A stretch of DNA of 64,000 bases, taken from the NCBI GenBank assembly GCA_023423895.1, contig JAFAER010000013.1, forward strand, positions 62,001 to 126,000, written 5' to 3'. The stretch is from Pseudomonadota bacterium. GTDB lineage: Bacteria > Myxococcota_A > Polyangia > Polyangiales > Polyangiaceae. Positions 57,293-64,000 of the stretch are shown here, in pieces (within the stretch, counting starts at the first letter, position 1; each line of letters starts with the position of its first letter). The translations under genes and the position numbers were made by a program. The notes under the pieces are model-generated. The model worked only from the letters and a program-made list of their open reading frames with translations, was not told the origin of the DNA and searched no databases.

Positions 57293-57940
57293 CTACCGCG
57301 ACCCGGGCTTCTCCGGATCGGAGCCGCCATCGTCGTCTGCAGGACGATCGGCGACGGTCTCCTCGTCCGGAGGCTCGGGTTGCTGCGCATCGATGCTCTC
57401 CTGCATCCCGAGCGCTTCGAGCAGCTCCTGCTGGACGTTCTCGAACAGCTTGGCGACCTGGAACGACGTCGCCGGCGCCTCGCCGCCCCCGAGCAGCTGA
57501 CCGGCAAACGCCTGGAGCGTCTCCATGTCGATGGGAGGCAGAGGCAGCCCAGCTCCCGGCCATCCTTCGGCCTGGTCCTCCGGCTCGGACGCGTCCTCTT
57601 GCGCGACGCCGATCCAGACGCCTTCGTCCCCGACCTCGGTCACGACGGCTTCGTAGGTGGTGGTCTCCGGCTCGCACGTGTCGGGGAAGAACAGGAGGCC
57701 ACGGGGATCGTCGTGCACGTCCGGGAGCGCATCGCCGAACTGCGAGAGCCACTCACGAGCCTCGTCCGGGTTCTGCTCGAACACCTCGAACGGCTGGAAC
57801 GTGAAGACGAGCATCGCACCGTCGTCGAGCGCCTCTGCGTAGAGCCCGTCACTCTCGTCGCTCTCGTCGTCGAGATCGAGGAACGGTCTCAGCTTCGCGG
57901 GGTCCTTCGGACGGAAGAGGGCGACGGCATCGGCAGACAT
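57293..57940 (-). CDS. acidic protein of unknown function
   Basis: 215 residues. N-terminal alpha/beta part (FRPKDPAKLRPFLDLDDE, GAMLVFTFQPFEVFEQNPDE), then YEAVVTEVGDEGVWIGVAQE and a Pro/Glu-rich tail. Soluble, pI very low. No family recognised. ATG 57940 (MSADAV) or 57949. It converges on the HPF gene. Confidence 0.62.
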   Translation of the reverse strand: MSADAVALFRPKDPAKLRPFLDLDDESDESDGLYAEALDDGAMLVFTFQPFEVFEQNPDEAREWLSQFGDALPDVHDDPRGLLFFPDTCEPETTTYEAVVTEVGDEGVWIGVAQEDASEPEDQAEGWPGAGLPLPPIDMETLQAFAGQLLGGGEAPATSFQVAKLFENVQQELLEALGMQESIDAQQPEPPDEETVADRPADDDGGSDPEKPGSR

Positions 57941-57988
57941 GATTCCCAACCCATACGACAGGGACGCGCCGTCGGCGACGGCGTTGCT

Positions 57989-59683
57989 TCAATCCGGGTC
58001 GGGTGCGATCGCCTGACCTCGGAGGTCCCCGCGGTAGCTCGGAAGGACGCGCGCCCCGACGTGAACGGTCACGTCGCCGCCCTGGTCGACGATGCGACGG
58101 AGCTCCGTGGCGAGCACGCGAAGCCGATCGTAGCGCGCGGCGTCGAACGCGGCGAGCCGAGCAGCCCGCGACGGCGGCCTCGGAGCGGGGCCTGAGCGGT
58201 CCGGCAGCGGCTCGCCTTCATCGAGGTCATGTCGTTCGACGAGCTGTCCCTCGACGAAGACGAGGCGGCGGCCACATGAACACGCGCCCCGCGGCTCGCG
58301 GAAGGTGACCTTCGCGTGGCAGAGCAAACCGAGCAGGCGCGCTCTCCGGACGAGAAGCCCCTCGCCGACGAGCGTGCGCTCGAGATGACGGCGAACAGTC
58401 GCCGCATCCCATCCGTCGGGGGTGTCTTCGTCCTCGTCCTTCTCACGGGGAACGATGCGCGCCGCGGCTCGCAGGATGCGGGTGCGCGCGGGAGCGTGAC
58501 CTCCGAGCTGTTCGGCGGCGAAGGCCCGCCATACCTCGTCGAACAGCGCTGCGTCCGGCACGAACGCGAGCGGCACACCGACGGCGGCTGCACGCAACCC
58601 ATCGTCGGGCTCCGCTCCCTCGAGGAGCGAGCGCATCGCAGCGATCCCGCGGAGCGCGCCGGCGGACGGAAGCGGCCCAACAGGATGCTCCGCGTCGGTC
58701 GCGGGCAATGTCGTCGACCACGTGAGATCCGCGAACCATGCGGATCGTTCGCGGCCCCGGAGCTGAACGTTGTACGGCGGGTCCAGCCGCTTGATCTCGT
58801 CCGTCTCGAGCAGCGCCGCTTCGAGCGGTGACGCCGTCTCGGTCACCGCGATGTCGTGCGCCTGGGAGAGCATTTCCAGCGTCCGCTCGATCGCGGACCG
58901 TCCGGTGAAATAGCTCGCGACGCGCTTCTTGATGCTCATCGCCTTGCCGACGTAGAGGACGTCGCCGTTCGGCCGGAGGAAGCGGTACACGCCGGGCGCA
59001 TCCGGCAGCTCCTTCCGCCGTGCCGTGGGGAGCGGGAACACGCGCTTTGCGTTCCGGCCGCGCGACGACGGAGACGGAGCCTCGAGCCAGACCTTCAGCT
59101 CCTCCCACGTACGGACGCCGGCTTCTTCGAGCTTCGGCAGCAGAGCGCGCCAGATGAACGCCGACGCGTCGACATGCCCATGCGCACGCCGCATCAGCTC
59201 CGGAGAGTGTCCGAGATGGCCGGCGAGCGCGCGGAGGTTCCGCCGCGGCAGGCCCGGGAAGAGGCGCACGGCGACGGCGTGGAGACACACGACGTCGAGC
59301 GGAAACGGCGCATCGGCACCTGACCGCGCATGAAGATCGTGCAGGAACGGCAGCTCGAACCGGGCGAAGTGGATCACCGTCGGGATCGCTCCCGTGCGGG
59401 CGTCGCGAGCGTCGGCCGATTCGCCTCTCACGCGAGCCCACGCTTCGTCGGCGTCGATCGCGCTCTCGAGACAGCTTTCGTCCCAACCCGTGAGCTTCTT
59501 CACGGCGCGCGAGACGGGCCGGTCCGATCCTGGCCGGAGCCAGTGCGCGCGAGGCGCGAGGCGCGTGCCGGAACCGTCCGCCACCGCCCAGCCCATCTCG
59601 AGCAGATCGCCGTGCGCTGGGGTGGCGCCGCTCGCCTGACAATCGATGACGAGGACCTGGAGCGCGCTCAGCGATCCCGACAC
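57989..59683 (-). CDS. DnaQ-like exonuclease/GIY-YIG nuclease fusion (UvrC/Cho-like)
   Basis: 564 residues. Residues 1-190: RNase-H-like DEDDh fold, but with altered motifs: VIDCQASGATP (DxQ in place of DxE), IHFARFELPFL (Glu where motif II has Asp), AHGHVDASA (motif III intact). Residues about 235-330: GIY-YIG domain with DAPGVYRFLRPNG, LYVGKAMSIKKRVASYF and the catalytic-type Glu in SPLEAALLETDEIKRLDPPY. The tail is a variable region with a CSCGRR zinc-like loop. The fusion resembles the bacterial Cho/UvrC group that nicks DNA near lesions. GIY-YIG looks active; the exonuclease may not be. ATG 59683. Confidence 0.82.
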   Translation of the reverse strand: MSGSLSALQVLVIDCQASGATPAHGDLLEMGWAVADGSGTRLAPRAHWLRPGSDRPVSRAVKKLTGWDESCLESAIDADEAWARVRGESADARDARTGAIPTVIHFARFELPFLHDLHARSGADAPFPLDVVCLHAVAVRLFPGLPRRNLRALAGHLGHSPELMRRAHGHVDASAFIWRALLPKLEEAGVRTWEELKVWLEAPSPSSRGRNAKRVFPLPTARRKELPDAPGVYRFLRPNGDVLYVGKAMSIKKRVASYFTGRSAIERTLEMLSQAHDIAVTETASPLEAALLETDEIKRLDPPYNVQLRGRERSAWFADLTWSTTLPATDAEHPVGPLPSAGALRGIAAMRSLLEGAEPDDGLRAAAVGVPLAFVPDAALFDEVWRAFAAEQLGGHAPARTRILRAAARIVPREKDEDEDTPDGWDAATVRRHLERTLVGEGLLVRRARLLGLLCHAKVTFREPRGACSCGRRLVFVEGQLVERHDLDEGEPLPDRSGPAPRPPSRAARLAAFDAARYDRLRVLATELRRIVDQGGDVTVHVGARVLPSYRGDLRGQAIAPDPD

Positions 59684-59782
59684 GCGGATGACGTTAGCAG
59701 CGGGGCGCGCAGGCTCCAGCGCTGCGTCTGCTCGCGCTGTCGCGACGATGACGCCGACACGCGGCCGACCTCGAGCGTGGGA

Positions 59783-60295
59783 TCAGTCCTCACGCGTGGA
59801 GGGTGGCGGTGGCGCCGCCTTGCGCTGCTCTTCGCGGTCCTCGTCCGCGGCCGAAGCCTTCTCCAGGTCCGAGGCGCCAGCCGCCGGGGCCCGAGAGCTC
59901 GGCTCTGGATCGACGGAAGCGGTTTCCGTGCGAGGCACCTTCTTCATGTCGGCGTCGGTCGGCAATCCAGCCGCGACCCACTCCTCGATCCCGCCTTCGT
60001 ACGCCCGGACGTGGAACCCCTCCTCCGCCAGGAGCCGCGCCGCCTTCAACGAAGACGGGCATTCGCGATTCTTGCAGTACACGACGACGTCGCGTCCGCG
60101 ATCGAGCTCGCCGAGGCGCGCCGGCAGCTCCGTCAGCGGGATGTGGCGTGAATGCGCGATCATTCGGAGCCGCCCGACCTTCGGGGTCTCGAGGACGTTG
60201 ACGACCTGAACCCGGTTCGCAGCGAGCGCGTCCGCGAGCTCCTCTTTCCGGATGGCCGAGAACAGGTCCCAGTCGCTCTGCGCGTTCACCGTCAT
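59783..60295 (-). CDS. rhodanese-domain protein with Glu/Pro-rich tail
   Basis: 170 residues. Rhodanese domain residues 12-105: VVNVLETPKVGRLRMIAHSR, HIPLTELPARLGELDRG, and VVVYCKNRECPSSLKAARLL with the active-site Cys in VYCKNREC. The tail is a disordered Ala/Ser/Pro/Glu extension. Rhodaneses transfer sulphur to cyanide or other acceptors; single-domain forms often act in redox or sulphur relay. ATG 60295 was chosen; an in-frame extension to 60490 lacks features. Confidence 0.82.
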   Translation of the reverse strand: MTVNAQSDWDLFSAIRKEELADALAANRVQVVNVLETPKVGRLRMIAHSRHIPLTELPARLGELDRGRDVVVYCKNRECPSSLKAARLLAEEGFHVRAYEGGIEEWVAAGLPTDADMKKVPRTETASVDPEPSSRAPAAGASDLEKASAADEDREEQRKAAPPPPSTRED

Positions 60296-60398
60296 GGAGT
60301 GGCGTCCTTGCCAACAGCGTGCCGTCGCGCCGAGCCTATACCACCTGCGGCGAGATCGCCCATCGTGCCGGCGCGAGGGGGCGACTACCCTGCCCGCC

Positions 60399-61199
60399 AT
60401 GGAGATCGACACCTCTCGCGGTCGCATGGAGCTCCTCGATGCTGGCGCGGGCTCACCGCTCGTGATGCTGCTCCATCCCTTCCCGTTCACGGCCGACGTC
60501 TGGAGCGATCAGCTCCGGACGCTCACTGCGCGAAGGCGTGTCGTCGCACCCAACCTCCGCGGCTTCGGCCGATCGGGCCCGTTCGATGCAGCCACACCTC
60601 CGTCCGTCGACGCGATGGCCGACGACATGGTCGCGCTCCTCGATGCGGTGGCTCCGGGCATGCCGGTCGTCCTCGGGGGCGTCTCGATGGGCGGTTACGT
60701 CGCGCTCGCGTTCGCGCGCCGGCATCCCGAGAGGCTCCGCGCGTTGATCCTCGCCGATACCCGCGCCGAGCCGGACGACGCCGAGGCACGCGACAAGCGC
60801 AATGCCTCGATCGCTCGCGTGCAGGCGGGTGACGTGACCGGCTTCGTCGACGACATGCTCGAGAAGCTCGCCGGCAAGACGACTCGCGCCGAACGTCCGG
60901 ACGTCGTGCGACGACTGCGCGACCTCATGCTGCAGACGTCGCCCGCGACGCTCTCCGCAGCGCTCGCGGCGCTGCGTGATCGGCCGGACGCACGCCCGCA
61001 CCTGAGTGCGATCCGCGTCCCGACACTCGTGATCGTCGGCGCCGAGGACGTGGTCACCCCGCCGGCCGCAGCGGAGGTGATGAAGAAGGCGATTCCGAGG
61101 GCCACGCTCGTCACCGTCGAAGGCGCTGGCCACCTCTCGAACGTCGAAGCCCCCGCCCGGTTCGACGAGGCGGTCGAGCGCTTCCTCGCTGCGCTCTGA
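60399..61199 (+). CDS. alpha/beta-hydrolase
   Basis: 266 residues: LVMLLHPFPFTADVWSDQL (oxyanion HPF), VVLGGVSMGGYVALAFARRH with nucleophile Ser in GVSMGG, IVGAEDVVTPPAAAE with the Asp, and VTVEGAGHLSNVEAP with the His. Small esterase/peptidase/haloalkanoate-type fold, substrate unknown. ATG 60399 was chosen. Divergent from the rhodanese gene. Confidence 0.85.
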   Translation: MEIDTSRGRMELLDAGAGSPLVMLLHPFPFTADVWSDQLRTLTARRRVVAPNLRGFGRSGPFDAATPPSVDAMADDMVALLDAVAPGMPVVLGGVSMGGYVALAFARRHPERLRALILADTRAEPDDAEARDKRNASIARVQAGDVTGFVDDMLEKLAGKTTRAERPDVVRRLRDLMLQTSPATLSAALAALRDRPDARPHLSAIRVPTLVIVGAEDVVTPPAAAEVMKKAIPRATLVTVEGAGHLSNVEAPARFDEAVERFLAAL

Positions 61200-61383
61200 C
61201 GGCCGCTGGCTCGTTCCACGGGCTCGTCATCCAAACGAGCGACATCCGACGAATACCTCATCAAAGGAGGCCGGCTGGGCCCTTTGCACAGAGGTGGTGC
61301 CCCCGCGTCCGGCGCGAGGGTCCGACCACCTCGAGTCGCAACGCGCAGCTCCATCCACCGTCCCCACCGTCCGAGGTCTCTCG

Positions 61384-62034
61384 ATGATGTCGATGATGGC
61401 TCCTTCCCTGAACCCGGTCCGCCTCTTCGCCGTGCGCGCCATCGCCTCCCTCGGCCAGCCAGCCGAGACCCGCGACGGCATGTCGAGCCACCGCACGGCG
61501 CTCCGGACGACCCTCGCGGCGACCGGCATCGTCACGGACAACATCGTCCCGCAGCCGACGGCTTCCTTCACGGGGACGAAGCACCATGCGCTCATCGTCT
61601 GGTACGACGTGCCGTGTGACGCCCTACGGCTGTTCGCGCCGCCGCTTCGCCTCATCGACGAGACCACCGAGCGCGCGCTCGATCTCGTGAACGGGTCCGT
61701 CACGACCGATCTCGATCTCGCGCCGATCGAGGACGTGGACGCAGCGGCAAGGTTGATGGCGCTGATGAGCGTCGGCGGCGACGATCCAGCGGACCTCCAT
61801 GCGCGCTTCATCGAGCCCCAGCTGCACCGCTACGACGAGGACTTCACTCCGCCGAGCGTGGAGGATCTCCAGGCGCTGTGGCGTCGCATCTTCCCGTACT
61901 ACTTCGGAGGGACGAGCACGCCGCCGACCACGCTGGACGCGTGGATCGCACGGACGTGGGCGTTCGGTGTCGGCCACGTGGAGCGGCCGGCGCCGAAGAC
62001 CAAGACGCGCGCCCGCGCTCGGCGCGCACGGTGA
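61384..62034 (+). CDS. protein of unknown function
   Basis: 216 residues. Contains FAVRAIASLGQPAETRDGMS, TGTKHHALIVWYDVPCDALR, LRLIDETTERALDLVNGSVT and a C-terminal helical segment followed by a basic KTKTRARARRAR tail. No motif recognised. ATG 61384 is a guess within a frame open from 61294. It converges on a small gene at 62042. Confidence 0.58.
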   Translation: MMSMMAPSLNPVRLFAVRAIASLGQPAETRDGMSSHRTALRTTLAATGIVTDNIVPQPTASFTGTKHHALIVWYDVPCDALRLFAPPLRLIDETTERALDLVNGSVTTDLDLAPIEDVDAAARLMALMSVGGDDPADLHARFIEPQLHRYDEDFTPPSVEDLQALWRRIFPYYFGGTSTPPTTLDAWIARTWAFGVGHVERPAPKTKTRARARRAR

Positions 62035-62041
62035 ACACGCG

Positions 62042-62434
62042 CTAGGCGCTGCCGCCGCGGACCATCAGCGGCGAAGCGGGAACATCGGCACACTGGATCT
62101 GCCCGCGCGCCGCGACGAGCACGCGCATGAGCCCGCAGTCGATCGACTTCTCCGTCTCGGTCGCGAACGGCTCGGCATCGAGCAGACGCAGCACGCGCGC
62201 GACGGTCTCTTTCGGGATCGCACCGACGAAGCCGGGCATCGAGGGGTCGACCGGAGCGTCACCGAGCTGCGCAACGAAGAAGCGCGTGGACTCGTCCGTC
62301 ATGTCTGCGACCACGACGACGAAGTCGTCGATCTGCTCGCCGTTCTTGCGAACGGCATCGAGCACTAGCGCGATCGTGGCCTCGCTCTGCACGTAGATGC
62401 TCGCGAACCACTCCGTCATCGGCTCCTGGCTCAT
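62042..62434 (-). CDS. small protein of unknown function
   Basis: 130 residues. ASIYVQSEATIALVLDAVRK, QIDDFVVVVADMTDESTRFF, IDCGLMRVLVAARGQIQCAD: an alpha/beta soluble protein with two cysteines. No family recognised. It starts 67 bases from the end of the downstream MYXO-CTERM gene and on the same strand. Confidence 0.58.
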   Translation of the reverse strand: MSQEPMTEWFASIYVQSEATIALVLDAVRKNGEQIDDFVVVVADMTDESTRFFVAQLGDAPVDPSMPGFVGAIPKETVARVLRLLDAEPFATETEKSIDCGLMRVLVAARGQIQCADVPASPLMVRGGSA

Positions 62435-62501
62435 GCCTCGTGACTACGCAACGGACGCTGCGACGTCCATCGCTTTCACGAGGCGAGCTCGACCGTCGCG
62501 G

Positions 62502-63911
62502 TCAGCGGCGGCGGCGACGAAGCACCGCCGCGAGGGCGATCGCCACTCCGCCGAGCGCTGCATGGCTCGACGATACGGGCGCCGTCCGGCACCCGCAGCC
62601 GTTGTCTGCGCGGGGGCCGAATCCGTCGTCACCGTCGTCCGTCGTCGGTCCCGTCGCGGGCGGCGCCGGGGCCTCGGGCTCGAGCCCGGTGCCGCTCACC
62701 TTGATGATCTGGACCGGCTCGTTGGGATCGTTCGAGGTGACGGTGATCTCGGCGCTCTGCACGCCCTTCTTCGCGGGGATGAAGGTGATGTCGAGGTCGA
62801 GCTTCTCCTTCGGCTTCATGTTCTTGGTCGGCGAGACCTTGAACTGCGGGTCGGAGCTCTTCAGCGCGAGCACCGCGTCGAGCTCGCCGGTGTTGTCGAT
62901 CGCCGCTGGCTTCTTCACCTCGTGACCGATGACGGAGCTGCCGAGATCGAGCGTCTTCGCGGCCTTCACGTTCGGCAGCGGAATGTGGAACGTCGCAGCA
63001 GGGAAGACGACGTCGATGGGCGTCTCGCCGCTCGCGAAGGGCAGCTCGACTCCGGCCGCCGCGATGTCGAGGACGAGCGCAAACGGCAACGTGAAGTCAC
63101 CGATCTTCGTGATCGTGACGCTCGGTCGACCGAGCAGCGTCCCCGTGTACGAGATCTTGCCCTTCACCTGCGCCGCGATGTCGAGGAAGTCGGCGTCCGT
63201 GGTGGGGATCGACCAGTGCCCTCCGTCCTTCGTGATCGGATCGCCGCCCTGGAGGACGACGTCGGTCGTCGCGTAGTTGAACGTCGGCGAGGTCGTCGCG
63301 TTGAAGGCGAGCGTCCCGGTGAGCGGCGGTGACGATCCTCCCGTCCCGGGCAGTGGCATGCTGAAGAGCTGCGCGTTCGCGAGCGCAGGTCCCTTGACGT
63401 TCACGATCGCGTACTTCGAAAACGCCCACGGCTCGAACAGTGTCGTGCCGGTCCCGACGTAGTTCCAGGCCGAGCCGGGCACGTGGTCGATGAGGGCGTT
63501 CGCGTCGTAGTCGTACGTCAGGTTGAAGCCGAACGCGGTGATGAAGAGCGTGATGTGCGGCGCGAGCGTGTGCTCGACCTTGAACGTGCCGTCCTGCGTC
63601 TTGCTGTCGACGAGCACGAGCTCGATTGTCTTGTCGTCGGGCCAGACGGCTTCGACGACGACGCTCTTCATCGCGACGGAGAGCAGCGGCTTCGTCGCGT
63701 CCGCGAGCGGGTCGAGGTTCGCGCTGAACTGCACCTTCAGCAGCGAGTCGCCGATCTTGTCGCTCTTCGGCCCGACGATCGGGTTGCGCGTCCACCACGA
63801 GAGATCCGTGGTCCCGCGAGACCGGTTCAGATCCGTTGCGGCGGCGTCGGCGGCCGACGTCGTGAGCAGGCAAGCGGCGGTGAGGACGGCGGACCGAAAG
63901 GCGAGGCGCAT
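62502..63911 (-). CDS. secreted choice-of-anchor-D-like protein with MYXO-CTERM anchor
   Basis: 469 residues. Signal peptide (LAFRSAVLTAACLLTTSAADA), two or more beta-rich domains (VVVEAVWPDDKTIELVLVDS), then an Ig-like ASPM/SPD-2/Hydin type domain (KLDLDITFIPAKKGVQSAEI, VTSNDPNEPVQIIKVSGTGL) and the sorting tail NGCGCRTAPVSSSHAALGGV with helix and RRRRR. The Cys is the predicted lipid-like/myxosortase anchor. Likely a cell-surface protein. ATG 63911 used; upstream frame to 63950 lacks a signal. Confidence 0.85.
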   Translation of the reverse strand: MRLAFRSAVLTAACLLTTSAADAAATDLNRSRGTTDLSWWTRNPIVGPKSDKIGDSLLKVQFSANLDPLADATKPLLSVAMKSVVVEAVWPDDKTIELVLVDSKTQDGTFKVEHTLAPHITLFITAFGFNLTYDYDANALIDHVPGSAWNYVGTGTTLFEPWAFSKYAIVNVKGPALANAQLFSMPLPGTGGSSPPLTGTLAFNATTSPTFNYATTDVVLQGGDPITKDGGHWSIPTTDADFLDIAAQVKGKISYTGTLLGRPSVTITKIGDFTLPFALVLDIAAAGVELPFASGETPIDVVFPAATFHIPLPNVKAAKTLDLGSSVIGHEVKKPAAIDNTGELDAVLALKSSDPQFKVSPTKNMKPKEKLDLDITFIPAKKGVQSAEITVTSNDPNEPVQIIKVSGTGLEPEAPAPPATGPTTDDGDDGFGPRADNGCGCRTAPVSSSHAALGGVAIALAAVLRRRRR

Positions 63912-63953
63912 CTGGAGATCCCCTTCGCGCCGCCCGACGCGACGCGACACGGC

Positions 63954-63968
63954 CCATACCCCGTATGG
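63954..63968. promoter_or_regulatory. dyad CCATAC-N3-GTATGG upstream of MYXO-CTERM protein gene
   Basis: A 6-base perfect inverted repeat with a 3-base spacer, 43 bases upstream of the start of the adjacent gene. It may be an operator or a terminator stem; no other support. Confidence 0.3.
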
Positions 63969-64000
63969 CAGAGCTCGGGAGCACGTAGTTCGTCATGAGA

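Noticed and set aside
61262..61290. Imperfect dyad AAAGG...CCTTT after the alpha/beta-hydrolase gene as a terminator
   Set aside because: Stem of only about five good pairs with mismatches; not convincing.

Overview
This 64 kb window is high-GC DNA, almost fully coding, from what is most probably a myxobacterium of the Polyangiales type. The evidence is the very large share of secreted lipoproteins with Asp/Gly/Ser linkers, at least one clear MYXO-CTERM anchor (C-terminal end of 62502-63911) and weaker ones at 23525-24859 and 29907-30842, three tandem bactofilin genes, an FHA-DUF4388 protein, a Pkn-type serine/threonine kinase and several soluble multidomain histidine kinases. No rRNA, tRNA, CRISPR array, phage or intact insertion sequence was seen. 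The family of the host (for example a Labilithrix-like genome) cannot be settled from the sequence.

Layout. 1-6.1 kb: truncated proC behind a TerB-like gene, a small lipoprotein, a DisA_N/diadenylate-cyclase-like protein, a secreted GH1 glycosidase and a double-FKBP lipoprotein. 6.1-14.1 kb: PPDK/PEP-synthase regulatory protein, a proline-rich single-span membrane protein, the operon bactofilin-bactofilin-bactofilin-pyrE, and an overlapping pair ending in a PMT/ArnT-type glycosyltransferase whose reading frame contains a heptanucleotide tandem repeat. 14.2-28.9 kb: lipoproteins, an M28 peptidase with a long membrane domain, uvrA, a nitronate monooxygenase, two hydrolases, a MYXO-CTERM/outer-membrane-barrel pair, and an RCC1-repeat lipoprotein. 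29-32.6 kb is the least ordered part: a nucleotidyltransferase plus small-ORF pair, a matrixin metalloprotease, then about 1 kb of decayed DNA holding a frameshifted DUF4265-like gene and a broken copy of part of the matrixin, a short AT-rich stretch, and a cysteine-rich secreted protein.

32.6-46.2 kb holds an orphan ketosynthase III, ThpR, and a signalling block (hybrid histidine kinase, Ser/Thr kinase, second hybrid kinase divergent from it, a third histidine kinase), with an ATP-grasp enzyme and a drastically shortened NAD-dependent DNA ligase fused directly to a BRCT domain. 46.3-64 kb holds two lipoproteins, the FHA-DUF4388 protein, an RmlD-like reductase, a diiron-protein/ferredoxin-reductase operon with a perfect operator palindrome inside its promoter, a polysaccharide deacetylase, a GNAT protein, an HPF-cold-shock fusion, a DnaQ-like/GIY-YIG fusion with degenerate exonuclease motifs, a rhodanese, a hydrolase and the MYXO-CTERM protein.

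Most genes are single or in pairs, so the window reads as ordinary chromosomal backbone and not as one large accessory system. The best candidates for something unusual are the mini-ligase-BRCT protein (43672-44625), the DAC-like protein (2254-3333), the operator-controlled diiron operon (50804-53264), the possible contingency repeat (12347-12388) and the decaying island (30843-31837). All functions are read from motifs by eye. No database search was possible.
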